64,000 nt of DNA from Hypoxylon rubiginosum (GCA_902806565.1 CADCXA010000051.1:1-64000); one strand, 5' to 3'. Shown: positions 13,615 through 25,676, counted from the stretch's first letter. Made by a program: numbers and translations. The notes: generated by a model from the sequence alone, not told the origin.

Positions 13615-14897
13615 TCATAGCTCCTCCTTTTCGCCAGCACCACACAGACAAAAGGTTTCGCCGTTAAGCATAGTATGCGAATCGTAACCCTCTGCTTTTA
13701 TCTGGCCCGGCGGGGGTATTCTAGGCCGCGGCTTAGGAAACCCGCCGCTCCTATCCACCGCACGACGCCCTGATGCGTTGGTGCGGACACCAGGGGTTTC
13801 GAAGTCCCTGTCGAGGAGGAGGCCGAAGCTAATGTCGTGCTCTTCGTTGAAGAGCTGCAGGACCGTGTCGGTAAAGAGGGACCAGGCGAAACGAGCGAAA
13901 TGATACTCGATGGGAGCATCTTTAAACGGCTGGCATACCAAATTATGGTAACGAATGGTCATGTCCAGGATACCAAGGTCTGACACGTATGCCCGTCGAA
14001 GTACGTGAACCGTCATGGCGTGCTCGCCAGGGGCTTGAGGGTTGGGTTTAGGAACCAGGACGAGCGAGCTAGCGTCGAACATATGATGCATGTCGGCTTT
14101 GAGAGGGTTTACGTTGCAGGTGCTGTTTTGCGCATCGGGGCAAGAGATATACGTTGCATAACCTCGCATTCGGTTCCTGTCGAACCAGCTCCGGGCAGAC
14201 AGAGGGACGAGACGGGCGTAATCGACCGCGAGCTCGGACTTGGTGACCCGACAAGAATCCATATGGGCGGAACCACCTGGGGAGTATCTTTCTTCATCGC
14301 TGGGGTCTGGGGTTTCGTTGTCTCTCGAAGCCTTGAGGGAACGCCACGGCTTCGGCATCTTGTCCGGAAAGACCCAGTAGTCGAAACTTGGCACAACAGG
14401 GTAGCGATCTATGATATGCATTAACAACTGAATAGGACAAGAAAGGAGAGTGGAAGTTGGGGAAGGGAGGGCTGTGTGGTAAAAATAAAAAATAAAAGGG
14501 GGGGAAGACAGAACTTACCACCCTGATCCTTCGGGACGTAAAAGTAATACTCCTTTTCGCGTAAGATGTCATCGAGAGGTACAGCGATGGGAGGGCCGCC
14601 TCGAGATTGGGATAGATAGGGAACATTCGTGTCCCCGTTTCTTCCTTCGTCGTCATCCCAGACATTCCCAGCTATGATACAGCAGGCATAATACGCCACA
14701 CTATAATGGACACCTCCTCCATCAGAACCATGTAGACTTAGCAATGGCGGAAGGTTAGGATAGCCAGGATGATAAATGTTAATGACTCGAAGTAGAGTTT
14801 CGAGTTCCTCGCCTGTAGGTAAAGGTGTGAATTCGATCTTACGGAGCACTTTCTCGTATGGGCGAAGTGTGTGAGAAGGATCATCGTGGGTAGCCAT
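13615..14897 (-). CDS. HNH_2-type nuclease domain protein (two exons)
   Basis: Exon 1 is 14897-14519 and exon 2 is 14408-13615, joined across a 110-bp intron (donor GTAAGT, acceptor ATAG, phase 1). The product is 390 aa. Residues about 177-250 match the fungal HNH_2 domain (PF13391 type): a CRVT start, a WFxRNRM segment, and NPLKADMHHMFD followed by LVLVPK. Proteins of this family are numerous in filamentous fungi and mostly uncharacterised; they are presumed metal-dependent nucleases. The first HNH histidine, normally in a sequence like AHLVP, appears as ARLVP (Arg192) here, so catalysis is doubtful. No signal peptide or membrane segment is seen. The start is the first ATG of a continuous N-terminal frame. 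Confidence 0.72.
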
Positions 14898-15024
14898 AGT
14901 TGATCAAATGCCGATGGTAACTGGCACTGGGAGGTTGTAGAGAGCTTGTTTAATATCTGAAAGGTATTGTGGATAGGTTGATATTATATAGACGACCGTG
15001 CTGAATACCTCCAAACCGCCACAT

Positions 15025-15151
15025 GCAGCCACCCGAAGCCAATCACAATTATTGTCATTACTTGCGCCGGTTGAGCACACCGAAGGGGGGCGTGGGTATG
15101 TTCAACCGGCGCAAGTAATGACAATAATTGTGATTGGCTTCGGGTGGCTGC
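15025..15151. repeat. Perfect 50-bp inverted repeat with 27-bp spacer
   Basis: The left arm, 15025-15074, is the exact reverse complement of the right arm, 15102-15151; the spacer is 15075-15101. The arms are of ordinary base composition and are not low complexity. It lies 128-254 bp upstream of the HNH_2-type start codon, so it could fall in that gene's promoter or 5' leader. No convincing target-site duplication flanks it. It could be a foldback element, a recent inverted duplication or a small-RNA-type hairpin. Confidence 0.95.
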
Positions 15152-15496
15152 TCCATAAGGCCTCATACTAGATGTAGGTGATAAATGAGAAGAAATATTG
15201 AAAATCTCCTATAGCGTCAATGGGTCGAGCATATGAAAATTGAAAGGGCAGACACCATTTTGAAATAAAATATACAATTCTATGAGGCTAACTGATTTAA
15301 ACCGTCCACTGGTATCGTCATGATGTTTACGCCATTGCGATGCGAACCCGGACCTGCCTCTTTCGAATTGCCTTGCTGAAAATCTAACATGCCGTACCCA
15401 AATGACTGTGCTCCTCTATTATATCTTGTGTGATCTATCATTCGTAGGCCCCGGGGTTATATTCTACTCCGAGAGGGAGTTCTAGAAGTGTAGATC
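15152..15496. other. Intergenic, no supported gene
   Basis: This stretch lies between the inverted repeat and the 3' end of the lipase gene. I see no coding or RNA signal in it. It probably holds the lipase 3' untranslated region and part of the HNH gene promoter. Confidence 0.5.
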
Positions 15497-18400
15497 CTAA
15501 TGAATGGGTCCGTCTTCACTTCCTAGCTGTGGACTTGTAGGGCTCTGGATGTCCTTAGAACTTCTTCCCTTCTTGGCGGCGCCTTTACCTACGATCTTCT
15601 CCGTCCAATTCCAGCCCGGACTAGTTGTTGTCTCGCCGTGCTTCTGTTCCTGCGAGGCTGGGCCCTTCTGGTGTCTCCCGTAGGCCATATCCATATCTAT
15701 TTCACTATCGTTCTCGCTGTCTGCGAAATCTCGATCGCTCCAGTTTACTGAGTCGATCCTATTGCAGGATGGGCGGGGTGGCGAATCCGCTGAGCTGTGG
15801 TGAGCTGACTGTCGTTCTCGGGCTAGGGAGGGCAGATCTGGTACCGTATCCGTAGCTTCAAGAGCCTCACTAACGGTATGCTTGTGGCTTTTTGCCCCTT
15901 TTTCTGCCTGAGCATCTTCCTGTGTGTGCGTCTCGGCCCCTGTCTCGTCGGGGGCTTGATGCATCGATTTTGCGCGATCGACGTTTGTCTCATCTTCATC
16001 TCCCGTGCGCGCGGCTGCACTGTCGCTGAAATGGGCATCGACCAAATGTTTTATGACAGGCCAGCCAAAAGCATTGGCGAACTTGCGGCGTACAATGATG
16101 TTGTTGTGCGCATCCGGCTCTACCTTAACAAGGACTTTCCGCCAACTCAAATCGCGATGGTATGCGCGAGCGATCTTTTCCTCGACCTTCATGTTAGAAC
16201 TATCAATGACATCGTCAACATCTCTATTAGGATCCGTGTGCGCATGATCATCGTAGTCGCGGGTTGAGAGCGCCGAGTCTTCATGCGAGACCCCCGGATT
16301 TGGTGACTTAGTTTTCCCGTTCTCTTCTTTAGAAGATGAACCACTAGGGCTGCTTGATTTATGTCGAAAAGTGAGCGATCTTGTCGTGCGCTTTTTCAGC
16401 GGCGGCGGTGGGATATCAGATGGATGGTAAACTCGATCGTGGAATATCGTCCGTGGGCGTTTTGAAGGATCAAGGAGATACTCCACGGTCGGCAATGTGG
16501 GATTTAGAAGATCCCCGGCGGACTCGAAGAACGTCGTCCTTGGAGGAGCTGATACTTCATGTGCTGGGTCTTCGCTAAGCTCCTGACCAGAAGACACCTT
16601 CGATCTACTTGACGATGCCGAGTCTGCTCCTGCGTCCACTTTCAAGGTCTGACTGCGTTGATAGATCCTATTTTCCCGAGGAGACGGGGGAGGTGTTTTA
16701 TGAGCAACTGGTTTGGAAGGATCATTAGATTTGAAAAAGTTGAAGATTCCAGAAAAGGGAAAGTCGTTGTTCGTTTGCGAGTTCGTGACCGTCCTCCCCG
16801 TTTCCGATTGGGGGGTTGCTAAATTAAGACTGTGTCTATCGTCCTCTACTATTGCGTTTGTTGAAGGTTGAGGGACCTCGTGGGAGTCGTCGTGCGAAGT
16901 CTCGGATTCGGCACCGGATGGTAACGTCGACGGGGGTTCTTCACTTATTGGCGACCACGGTCCCCTTCGAGACGACACGTTGGCACCTGTTAACTCTGCC
17001 CACCCAAACCCAACAACTGTCTCGACTAAGCCGGCTTCTCGTCGAGCCTTTTCTACCCGGCCGAGTCCTTGCCAATCCAGAAATAATAGGCAGCTTGTAC
17101 GTAATGGTACAATCCCATCATTCACAACGTTGGAATAAACGGTACGGTTCCGAAATTTCTTCAAGGCGGTATGTGCTGGTCCAGTGGGTAGAATGCGCAA
17201 AAGAGGTTTTGATTCTGGCTGTGTTTCTCCTATCACCTTCTTGTGAGCGCTCTCCCCGAGGGTTCCGACTATTGCGCCCCAGCCGCTTCTGGCAATCGTC
17301 GGTGCTCGCCAAGTAAGACCTAGATCTTGACCGGTTCTTCCAACGAGACCGAAATCGAGGGCAAATTTGACGTATAACGGATTCTCGTTGCTAAGGCCCA
17401 ATAACGGGGAGGCAAGCGTAATGAAGTTGATTGGTCGAATCAATTCAAAGAAACGAGGCGAATGTTTCTGAATGTACGCAATCGCATATATCTGAACAAG
17501 GCCGCCTAATGAATGCCCAACGAAACTGATGCTGGTAATCTGGAATTCGCGATCGTCACCGTGGTAATGGCTTTTGTGAATAGTGCTGTGTTTATGTGCC
17601 GGTTTCCCACTCGTCTCGCCGTTACCGTCGTCGCTCTTAAAAGCATTTGCGATGCTTTCGGTCGTAGCTCTTTTTATGGATGGAAGAAAAGGCTGATCTG
17701 GATATGTCATGGAAAGCACCCAACGTGCCAGTCGCTTACCCAAGAATTTGATACCTCGTTCTGTTCGAGTCGCATTGCCTGAGAACCCGCGTACAATAAC
17801 TTCTTCGTCGTCATATTTGTCGTCGTCATCGGCCTGGGCACTCTTGTTCTCCCCTGAGTGCTCTGTAGGTGCCTCCGATTGACTGCAAAATTTCCCAGTA
17901 TTTCTTTCGGCCTTTTCTCGCGTTTTCCTCGCTCTTGCATCGACTTTAGCTTGCCTCGCAGCGGCGTCGATACTCTCTTTCATATAAAGCATATCAGACC
18001 CAAGGTTACTATGTAGACCATGGGTGATAATGACCAGGTGAACCTTTTTGGGGGGCCGTCCTTTTGCGTGGTCCTCATCCACATCTGTTGGTTTTGCAGC
18101 ACTGCTGGCTGCCTGATCCATGCCCGACGACCTTGCTCTTCCTTGATCAGACTCGTCCCATCCGGGTAGCGGGGGCGTATTCCAGAGACTCGCCGTGTCT
18201 TCAACTTTTAGGGAGATGGCTCGCGAAAAGACGCCCTTCGGTTGAGCTGGATGATGACCATCCTTTGCGCCTAGACTTTGTTGGAAATCGGTCACCTTCC
18301 CGGGCTGCGGAACCTGAGCCTGACCGCCTATAACGGGTACGGCGCCTAGGTTAAGGCTCTTCTCGTCTCGCGCGAGTAAGATCTCGTAGCCCACAGCCGC

Positions 18401-18871
18401 GCTGGCCGAGAAGATGACCTGACTTGCAACTTCCACTACCCAGCTTGCGCTTTTGTGAGCATTCTCGCCCGTAGCATTGTATCCGAAATTGCCTCTTGCA
18501 GCCCCGGTGCCGGCGCTCTCGCGAATGTCGTCAGGCACAATCAACTGGCATGCCCAAGTGCCCCCGGCCTTGAGCATGGGCTCGAATTCGGGGACGCCAT
18601 ACCGCCGCGGGTTTTCGAACTTGGCATTCGGATCGTAATGGGCCGGATACGCAGAAACGTTAAGGGTGTAAGGCCCGTGAACAAAAGCAGCCCGTAAAGC
18701 AATAGGCGAGGTATTTCGGATTCGCAGGTGTAAGACGTCAGGCGATGGGAGAATCCGGTCGTGCGAGGGCGTATATGTCACAGTATAACGGACAACTTCA
18801 CCGATCTTGACACTACCGACCTGATGCAAGAGAAGCATGTTTCGGGATAACTGTGTTGCTGAGGATGGCAA
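15497..18871 (-). CDS. ROG1-like DUF676 lipase/serine esterase
   Basis: A single long frame of up to 1124 aa. An N-terminal domain (about 20-210) precedes an alpha/beta-hydrolase of the DUF676 family related to yeast Rog1. The oxyanion-side strand reads VHLVIITHGLHSN near residue 280, the nucleophile elbow is GHSLGG near residue 455, and NDGIVPLRT further on probably carries the acidic triad residue. Yeast Rog1 is reported to act on monoacylglycerol, so a role in neutral lipid or phospholipid turnover is inferred. The second half (about 620-1124) is Ser/Pro/charged and looks disordered. The family usually begins close to MLLLHQVGS, so Met12 (18838) is an alternative start. No introns are required. 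Confidence 0.82.
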   Translation of the reverse strand: MPSSATQLSRNMLLLHQVGSVKIGEVVRYTVTYTPSHDRILPSPDVLHLRIRNTSPIALRAAFVHGPYTLNVSAYPAHYDPNAKFENPRRYGVPEFEPMLKAGGTWACQLIVPDDIRESAGTGAARGNFGYNATGENAHKSASWVVEVASQVIFSASAAVGYEILLARDEKSLNLGAVPVIGGQAQVPQPGKVTDFQQSLGAKDGHHPAQPKGVFSRAISLKVEDTASLWNTPPLPGWDESDQGRARSSGMDQAASSAAKPTDVDEDHAKGRPPKKVHLVIITHGLHSNLGSDMLYMKESIDAAARQAKVDARARKTREKAERNTGKFCSQSEAPTEHSGENKSAQADDDDKYDDEEVIVRGFSGNATRTERGIKFLGKRLARWVLSMTYPDQPFLPSIKRATTESIANAFKSDDGNGETSGKPAHKHSTIHKSHYHGDDREFQITSISFVGHSLGGLVQIYAIAYIQKHSPRFFELIRPINFITLASPLLGLSNENPLYVKFALDFGLVGRTGQDLGLTWRAPTIARSGWGAIVGTLGESAHKKVIGETQPESKPLLRILPTGPAHTALKKFRNRTVYSNVVNDGIVPLRTSCLLFLDWQGLGRVEKARREAGLVETVVGFGWAELTGANVSSRRGPWSPISEEPPSTLPSGAESETSHDDSHEVPQPSTNAIVEDDRHSLNLATPQSETGRTVTNSQTNNDFPFSGIFNFFKSNDPSKPVAHKTPPPSPRENRIYQRSQTLKVDAGADSASSSRSKVSSGQELSEDPAHEVSAPPRTTFFESAGDLLNPTLPTVEYLLDPSKRPRTIFHDRVYHPSDIPPPPLKKRTTRSLTFRHKSSSPSGSSSKEENGKTKSPNPGVSHEDSALSTRDYDDHAHTDPNRDVDDVIDSSNMKVEEKIARAYHRDLSWRKVLVKVEPDAHNNIIVRRKFANAFGWPVIKHLVDAHFSDSAAARTGDEDETNVDRAKSMHQAPDETGAETHTQEDAQAEKGAKSHKHTVSEALEATDTVPDLPSLARERQSAHHSSADSPPRPSCNRIDSVNWSDRDFADSENDSEIDMDMAYGRHQKGPASQEQKHGETTTSPGWNWTEKIVGKGAAKKGRSSKDIQSPTSPQLGSEDGPIH

Positions 18872-21800
18872 AAGCGCAGATGCCGATCATTAGGTATAAA
18901 ATACCAGATCGCGTTGGCTATCAATGGCAAGACGCAGAAGGGCGGCAGGCCGTTAAGTCATGGCCGATCAGATCATGGGCGAAGGGGTTAATAAAGCTAC
19001 ATGTATGTAGGATATAAGTACCGTTCATAAGCAGGGACGGGCTTGTAGCGTAGCATAGGGGCTCCGGGGAAATAAATTAGCGATTCGGAAAAGTAGCGCA
19101 CAGGTCTGAGTCTGATAGGGCTGAATAGGTAGTCGGGATTCTGGGTTGTCCGTTGTCCAACGAAGTCCGACTGGAGAAAGCTGAGGTCGTGTGCTGGTGT
19201 GTCAGTGGCTAGTAGGCGCAGCTTCATCTCTTCATCTAGCAGATTAATAAAAAGATGAGATTGTCCCAAGTGCACGCGCACAAGTCTAACAAAAAGCTCC
19301 ACCAGATCCACAGCGTCGGAGACTGCCCGCAGCCCGCCTCGCAGCCCGCTGCTGCCGATACTACACTACGTCACAGAAGTGCTGCCACTAAAATACAGTC
19401 CCACGTGTCAAAGCTAGGGCCTGCTAGGTACCTCCCTGCCTCCTAGCTGAGTCTTAAGGTCCCTCTATAATTATCTCTGCTTAATATGCCTATTATTGAC
19501 GGACATTGTACGGCATGTCGGGATTGTCTCTTATCCTCTTATTCATCTCCTATGCATATTCTAAACTCATAACGCTCTTTATAGAAGTTATTCGAGTAGA
19601 TGGGAAAGTAAAGGGAAGTGGCGTCAAGTTGAAGGTAAGGGTAAAAGATGACTATAGTTATAATACTCTAGACTAGTCTAGAGGTTCTTGGTGAGCGATT
19701 CCTGCAAGCTCTAATAGCCGTGTGGTTATCTTGATTTAGGTAGTATGCCCTATACGATATACGAAATGGCAGGTTATACGAGCAACTTCTCGTATTGAAG
19801 CTACCGAATATACTCATCTCTCGTTGGACTACTGATTGAGCTACGTTGGCATGAAGTCATCATGAACTACTCTTTAATGTCACGTATAAAAAAAAAGACA
19901 TGGAAAAGTAGGCTGCCTCAGGTTCTTATAGTCGGCCATTTTAACGAGGTTGCCAGACTGGAATCGCGGTCTTCATGAACCATCTATCCAAGGTAGGGTA
20001 GTTAATATTGTCAGTGGTTTCGACTCTATGAAGAAGTCATGTACAAGATGTAATCTTCCGTAGTAGACATGAATAACTATTCCGTAGCTTTGCTCTAGTA
20101 GAGAATCGCTCGTAAGAGAATAACACTGAGATGTCTGGGTAAACACTTGATAACTCTTAAGACCGAAATGTCTCATGTTCAATTTGTACGACGGTGAGCA
20201 ACCCTTGGAAAGTTCTAGAGGCTGTCACTATGTACATGGAATGTACAAGTCGCATACTGGATATCGCATAGGTTATGTATTAAGGCCTAACAGCTAATAC
20301 TCTAGTCGTTTCCCCTAGGAACATACTTCGCCCCTGAATCAACGAAACGAGAAATTATCTATTAAAAAGACGCTTGATTGCGATAAACCTATACGATTAC
20401 CGTCTTTTGAAGAGTTGAGGAATTATAATTGGGCTACCAACATGGTCGTAGCCGAGATCTTCTCCCAAAGATCGCATCGCAAATACAAGCCAAGCTGGGG
20501 AGCACATTGACTCATTCCATGGTAATAACGTAAATCAAAACCAATTGGCTTTCAAGGAGCCTCTTAAAGAAGAAAAAGTTTAATAATTCTCGTTTAGTTA
20601 GGCAGACAAGGCTATCGAACTCTTGTTTGGTGATGATAGTAAGTCGGCATCTGTTGATATATTATATCGTTTGAGCTACCGAAATTAGGCAAACATGAGA
20701 GCAACACGACAGTTCCAACAATAGTGCAACTTGAGTAACATTGTTTATACGAGTATTCTTTCGGTAAAGATTCGCGGAACGTTGCACTATCAGCGTATGC
20801 AGTGCTAGAGGCCGCAGGTGGCCGGAAAAGCTGTGCAAGGACAGCTCTGTAGTATGTAACTGTAAGAGTTGGGATTCTCGAAACTTGCTGTTCCACAACA
20901 GCATCCTTCAACTGGTAGTAGTATTGATCTGTCAAATAGGCAATGCCGTGGCAGATAATATCTGTTTTAGTGACACCTGCACTGCTGCACAGATAATAAG
21001 GCGGCCTGCGTAGCGAAAGCGCTTACCACCCGACGTGGAATTCAGGAACCATGAAGATCATTAATATATGCCTACCGATGAATATCGAACGGTGATGGTG
21101 ATAGTGATATATCGCACCGCACCGCAGAGTGGTTTGTGTAACTTTCCTGCCTGCGTCGCCTGCTTTGCCTGCCCCTTTGCCTGCCGACCTGCCTGGCTGC
21201 CAACCAGCCAACTTGCCTGATGACCGATGACTGATCATCCCCGCCACCCCTTTTTCTTCTTCCACATTGGGTAATTTCCGTCAAGAAAGGATAACGTCGA
21301 TCAGGAGGAGTCAACGGGCTCCCGTGACGATGTACGATCTCTTCTCAGTGGTGTTTATCTCGAGTCACTTGATACCAAGTACCCATCCACACAAAAGGCA
21401 CCACTTTCGACACCGTGGGACGACGTGTACCTCTTGCGATATGGGAGAGATCAAGTTAGACCTGTTCCTTTTTCTAGCGTCCGTGATAAACGTGACAAAC
21501 GGACTAGAAATGCCATGTGAGGGGCATTAGACCCAGGGAGAGACCATTATGGGGGTGTATAGAGGGGATCTCGACCAGTGAGAAGCTAGGATTTTAGTCG
21601 CGCTTGTGCCGCCAATATCACTGTCCAACCAACCGATAGCTACTCTTCAGGGGTTCCTGGCCACCTTATACCCACTATTAGAGCCATTCGGGCCACTCCC
21701 CCAGGTACCCCCCAGGTGAAGATCACAGGTGAAGGGTCTGAGGGCTGGGAGGGGCTGGAGGGTCAGAGCAGGGGGAGCAGGGGATAAGTTGAAGGGGCGC

Positions 21801-22339
21801 GGGCGGAGTACCTAGGAATAGCACGTATCCTTACAGTATCAGTATCATCTTCGGTTTGGGTTTTGGCACGTACTGCACGTAGTAGTGGGCAGTGGGCAGC
21901 GGGCAGGTTTACCTACATCCTACTATGTACCTGGCCACCTGGTGTCCTGTGTCTCACCTTCGTGCTGGAGTTCTCAATCGTAACTCGTCTCGTATGTCCC
22001 ATCTCAAGGAACAACACGAGCCAATTATTATGCAGTGATCGAAGAAAGCATCAAGTCGTAATTAGGTGCGATCACACATCATCGTCCTTGCGACTCTGAT
22101 GGCTATTGGGGATGTTTTCGCCCGATACTGCACATCCCACTCCTAATGCAGACTGCAACCACTCAGTCCAATCAGCACCGAATTGAGTGCATGCAAGTAG
22201 CCATTCAGGAGTAACCAGCTGTTCACTTCCCACGATACCGGCAGGTTTTCTCAGCCAACCGAAGCAGCAAAGCAAAGACGGCTTCCTCTACGAAATCTCA
22301 TCACCTACGGGGCTGACCTAACGGACGCCCAACGGACGA
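18872..22339. other. Gene-free stretch of about 3.5 kb
   Basis: Only short frames without recognisable domains or consistent splice partners. It includes Gly/Ala-rich-appearing shadows over a repetitive TGCCTGCC-type stretch near 21,145-21,215, and G-rich sequence near 21,710-21,800. It contains the divergent promoters of the lipase (minus) and RBR ligase (plus) genes. Confidence 0.5.
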
Positions 22340-25024
22340 ATGGCACAATCACAGCGTACCGCAGCCAAGCACCGGTCCAGACGTCGACACCAGACACGCA
22401 GTCCATCCCCAACCCGCCACCATGATTGGGACTCACGGCATAACCACATTCCCCATTCGCTGCCTTACCGACCACCAGCACCTGAAGTACCCAGGCCCGA
22501 CGGTAGAGACTTAAATCTCTATTCCCATCCAGGAGCACGATTGCCCGACGAAATACACCTTCCCGACCCAATGCCTCATCCCCATCCCCAGCAGCAACTA
22601 GCCCGGTCGGCCGCCGTCTCGGCTCGGAACGGCAAGAATCGTGCCGTATACATCGAAGTAGACGACGAGGATGACGAGGACGAACAGATGATATCGAGGC
22701 TAAGGGCCAGATCCAGATCGAGGCCCAGGACCGCCAGGACGGGGTCGAAGCCCAGGACCCCGAGCAGCAGCGACGAGGACGACGAAGACGACGAGACTAT
22801 TGAGCTTTCGACACCGCCAAGGTCCACTCCTGTTACTCCTGCCTACCGTTCCCGGCCTACCTCGAGACTTCCGTCGCCATCGTCCTCCAGAAGTTCCAGC
22901 GTTAACTCCGACTCGTCCGTGTCGACCGAGGACGAAAGGACTAAGCGATACGCTCGAAAGAGGCGAGTCGAACTACCGGTGACGCCGCCGCCGCCAGTAA
23001 TTGACCGGAGCGAGAGCCGACGACACCGGAGAAGACACCGCGAAATATCCGCTCATAGAGAAGATGATAGTGATGACGATGAGCCCGCATACACCAACGC
23101 GGTTCGTGTACGAGAGAGGTCCAAATCCGTGCCGCGTCTTAGACAACGTGTAGAATCGTCCCGAAGTGCCTCCCGAAAACCCTCCCGTCACCCAGATCGG
23201 TACGACGAAGGAGAGCCTAGTTCTTCATCAAAGCGGTACGTTACAAATACCGCGTATGAGCATTTACGGAGCTAATACCCGCCAGCGTACATCGGAGGAG
23301 ATACTACGAGTCTGATGTGCCATACGAGAAGCCGAAGCTTCCACGAGCGCATACCGCTCCAAGCTCACATGTAACTTCGCCGAGTATGAGCTCCTCCTCG
23401 CGACGTTCTTCAGCATTTCTGAACATATTTATGGGTCCAGGGCACCAATCGCCACGCGACAGACCTCGAAAGACGTGAGTTTGCAACCGGATTTCATGCC
23501 AAGTTTGGAAGAAAGTGAGCCTAACCAGAAGGTGTTCTGAGCAGGGTCGAGTGTGTAGTCTGTCTTGACGACCTATCGCCGACGGAAACGGCCAAGCTCA
23601 AGTGTGGGCATCGGATGTGCAAGCCATGCTTGAGGCGAAGCTTCAAACTCTCCGTCAAGGACCCGTCGCAGATGCCCCCACGGTGTTGCACATCGGATTG
23701 CATTCCACTGAAGCACGTCGACGACCTATTCGATGTCAACTTCAAGAAGCAGTGGAACCGGAAGTTTCACGAATTTTCCACCCGGAACCGCGTCTATTGC
23801 CCGGGCAAGAGATGCGGACGGTGGATTAGGCCTGACCAGATCCAGCGTCATCGCAATGGCCGCAAGGTGGGCAAGTGTGGCAGCTGTCAGACCCGAGTAT
23901 GCTGTGATTGCAATAACAGGTGGCACGGCTCTGCTCCATGTCCTGCTGACGAGGAGACGAACCAGATCTTACAGCAGGCCAAAGAAGAGGGCTGGCAGCG
24001 ATGCTACAACTGCAGAAATATGGTTGAGTTGAAAGAAGGCTGTAACCACATGACCTGGTACGTTGTTCATCCGAATAACCACAGGCATTGTGAATACCTC
24101 CTATCTAACAGACTATTTAGCCGCTGCGGTGCCGAGTTTTGTATGATATGCGGTTTCAAGTGGAAGACTTGCGAATGCCCGTGGTTTAATTACGATCCTG
24201 CCGAAGCAGACCATCTCGACCATATGCAAATTCCGGAGCCGATAATAGATCGAGAGAGGCTCGGACTCAGGACCGCACCGCCTGCGCAACGACCTCGACC
24301 AAACTACGAGGAAGAGATGTACCATAGGCACCTTCAAGAACAGCACGACGAAGAGCTCGCACGACGACTTCAGTTCGACGACACCGAGGATGATTACATG
24401 GACCCCGTTGACATTGGTATGACCAATGATGCAAGACACTTCATGAATAGGAATTATAGGCGACGAGCCCGAACCGTGGTTGCACCGCCAGCACCTGCGC
24501 CGCCGCCGGTAGCACCGTTCGAGAGAACAGCTGCCTCCGTCGTGGATTATGTTAGCGGAGTGAACAGAGCTCGAGGTGTCCGTGCCGGTTCGATGGAACG
24601 CCGCCTCGCGGATCGATTCGAACAGCGTCAAAACAGCAGCCCAACTCATATGGGGTTCGGCCATTCCGTCCCACCACCCCCTACTCCCCCTCGAGCGATG
24701 GGACCCCCGCTCCAGTCACAACTACCGTCAATGCAAATTCCCAGTCTCATGCGGAGACATACCGTAGACGACGAGCTATACGAACCTCCGCACACCCCCC
24801 GAATTCCCGAGCACATGCGTCCAAGGAGAGCTTCGACCCGCGCCTACATCGACGACCCGGGCGTTTACGAGCGCGGACCCCGAATGCGGCGCCGCGAGCG
24901 AGAGGCCTCAACATCGCCCAAGGATTCGGTTCTCGCCGGACTGACTGGCCCTGGACGCGGGATGCATCGCGTCTACGAATGGGTAAACCACGTCGAAGCG
25001 GATCCCACCAGTCTTGTTGCTTGA
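22340..25024 (+). CDS. RBR (RING-IBR-RING) E3 ubiquitin ligase, four exons
   Basis: Exons 22340-23235, 23286-23474, 23545-24057 and 24121-25024 join in frame to 833 aa. Introns are 50, 70 and 63 bp. The first 360 residues are a disordered Arg/Ser/Asp-rich region. RING1 begins about residue 364 (VECVVC, then CGHRMCKPC), the IBR follows (about 430-495), and RING2 starts near 511 with CYNC, then EGCNHMT and, across intron 3, CRCGAEFCMICG. The Cys in EGCNHMT corresponds to the catalytic thioester cysteine of RBR ligases such as Parkin. These enzymes take ubiquitin from an E2 onto that cysteine and pass it to substrate. The C-terminal 280 residues are low complexity. Intron 3 is a multiple of three and has no stop, so unspliced RNA would still be open. 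Confidence 0.88.
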
Positions 25025-25676
25025 AATAAGTCGGCAGTTTGAGTTCGGATTTGTTCAGAACGTCGTCCGTATTAGGCTCGTATGTTGACGATGTAAATGA
25101 TGCATGACAAGGTTACTGTGGGAGGGTTTCTTTATCTTGATGGGTCATAGTCTCTTTTGCGCAAGTTGTATTACCACTTTACACCGATGCCTTCATGCGG
25201 TAGCATATCGTGAGAGTTCTCTACCGGACTGTTCATCTTGCTATCGGGTATGGTTCCGTCTCAGGACATTGTATTTCATCTAAGTTCGGTTTTTGGATAC
25301 AGGAGTTGCGGTTTAACTATCGCTATTATTAAAGAATATTTTACAGGCATTTTTTTATCAGGAGAACAGAACTATCGTTTGGAAGAAAATCTACCTATGA
25401 AACAGTAAAAAAAAAATTGTAAGAAACTTGATCACGACGAAGCCCAGTTTTGTGTCAAAACGCCCCCCCTTCGCTAATGTCATTCCACAACTAGAGTAGG
25501 TTGAAAGTGATTTTTTGGATATCATAACCAAAGACTGCAACTCGTAGATATATTGAGATGTCCCATATTCAGAAATCTCAGAAATCATCCCTTTTCCCTA
25601 ACTACCTCAATATGAGTTCACGTTCAAAGATTGAATCGTAAACACGCTGAATTGTACCACAAGACACCTTTCTCCC
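25025..25676. other. Intergenic between convergent genes
   Basis: Probable 3' untranslated regions of the RBR ligase and of the membrane protein on the other strand. AT-rich runs lie near 25,405. No gene is seen. Confidence 0.5.

Noticed and set aside
18997..19311. 104-codon minus-strand frame upstream of the lipase gene
   Set aside because: No domain, no splice partners, lies in the promoter region and has no recognisable relatives.
20612..20935. 107-codon minus-strand frame
   Set aside because: Composition looks random, it overlaps another frame of similar length, and it has no signal or motif.
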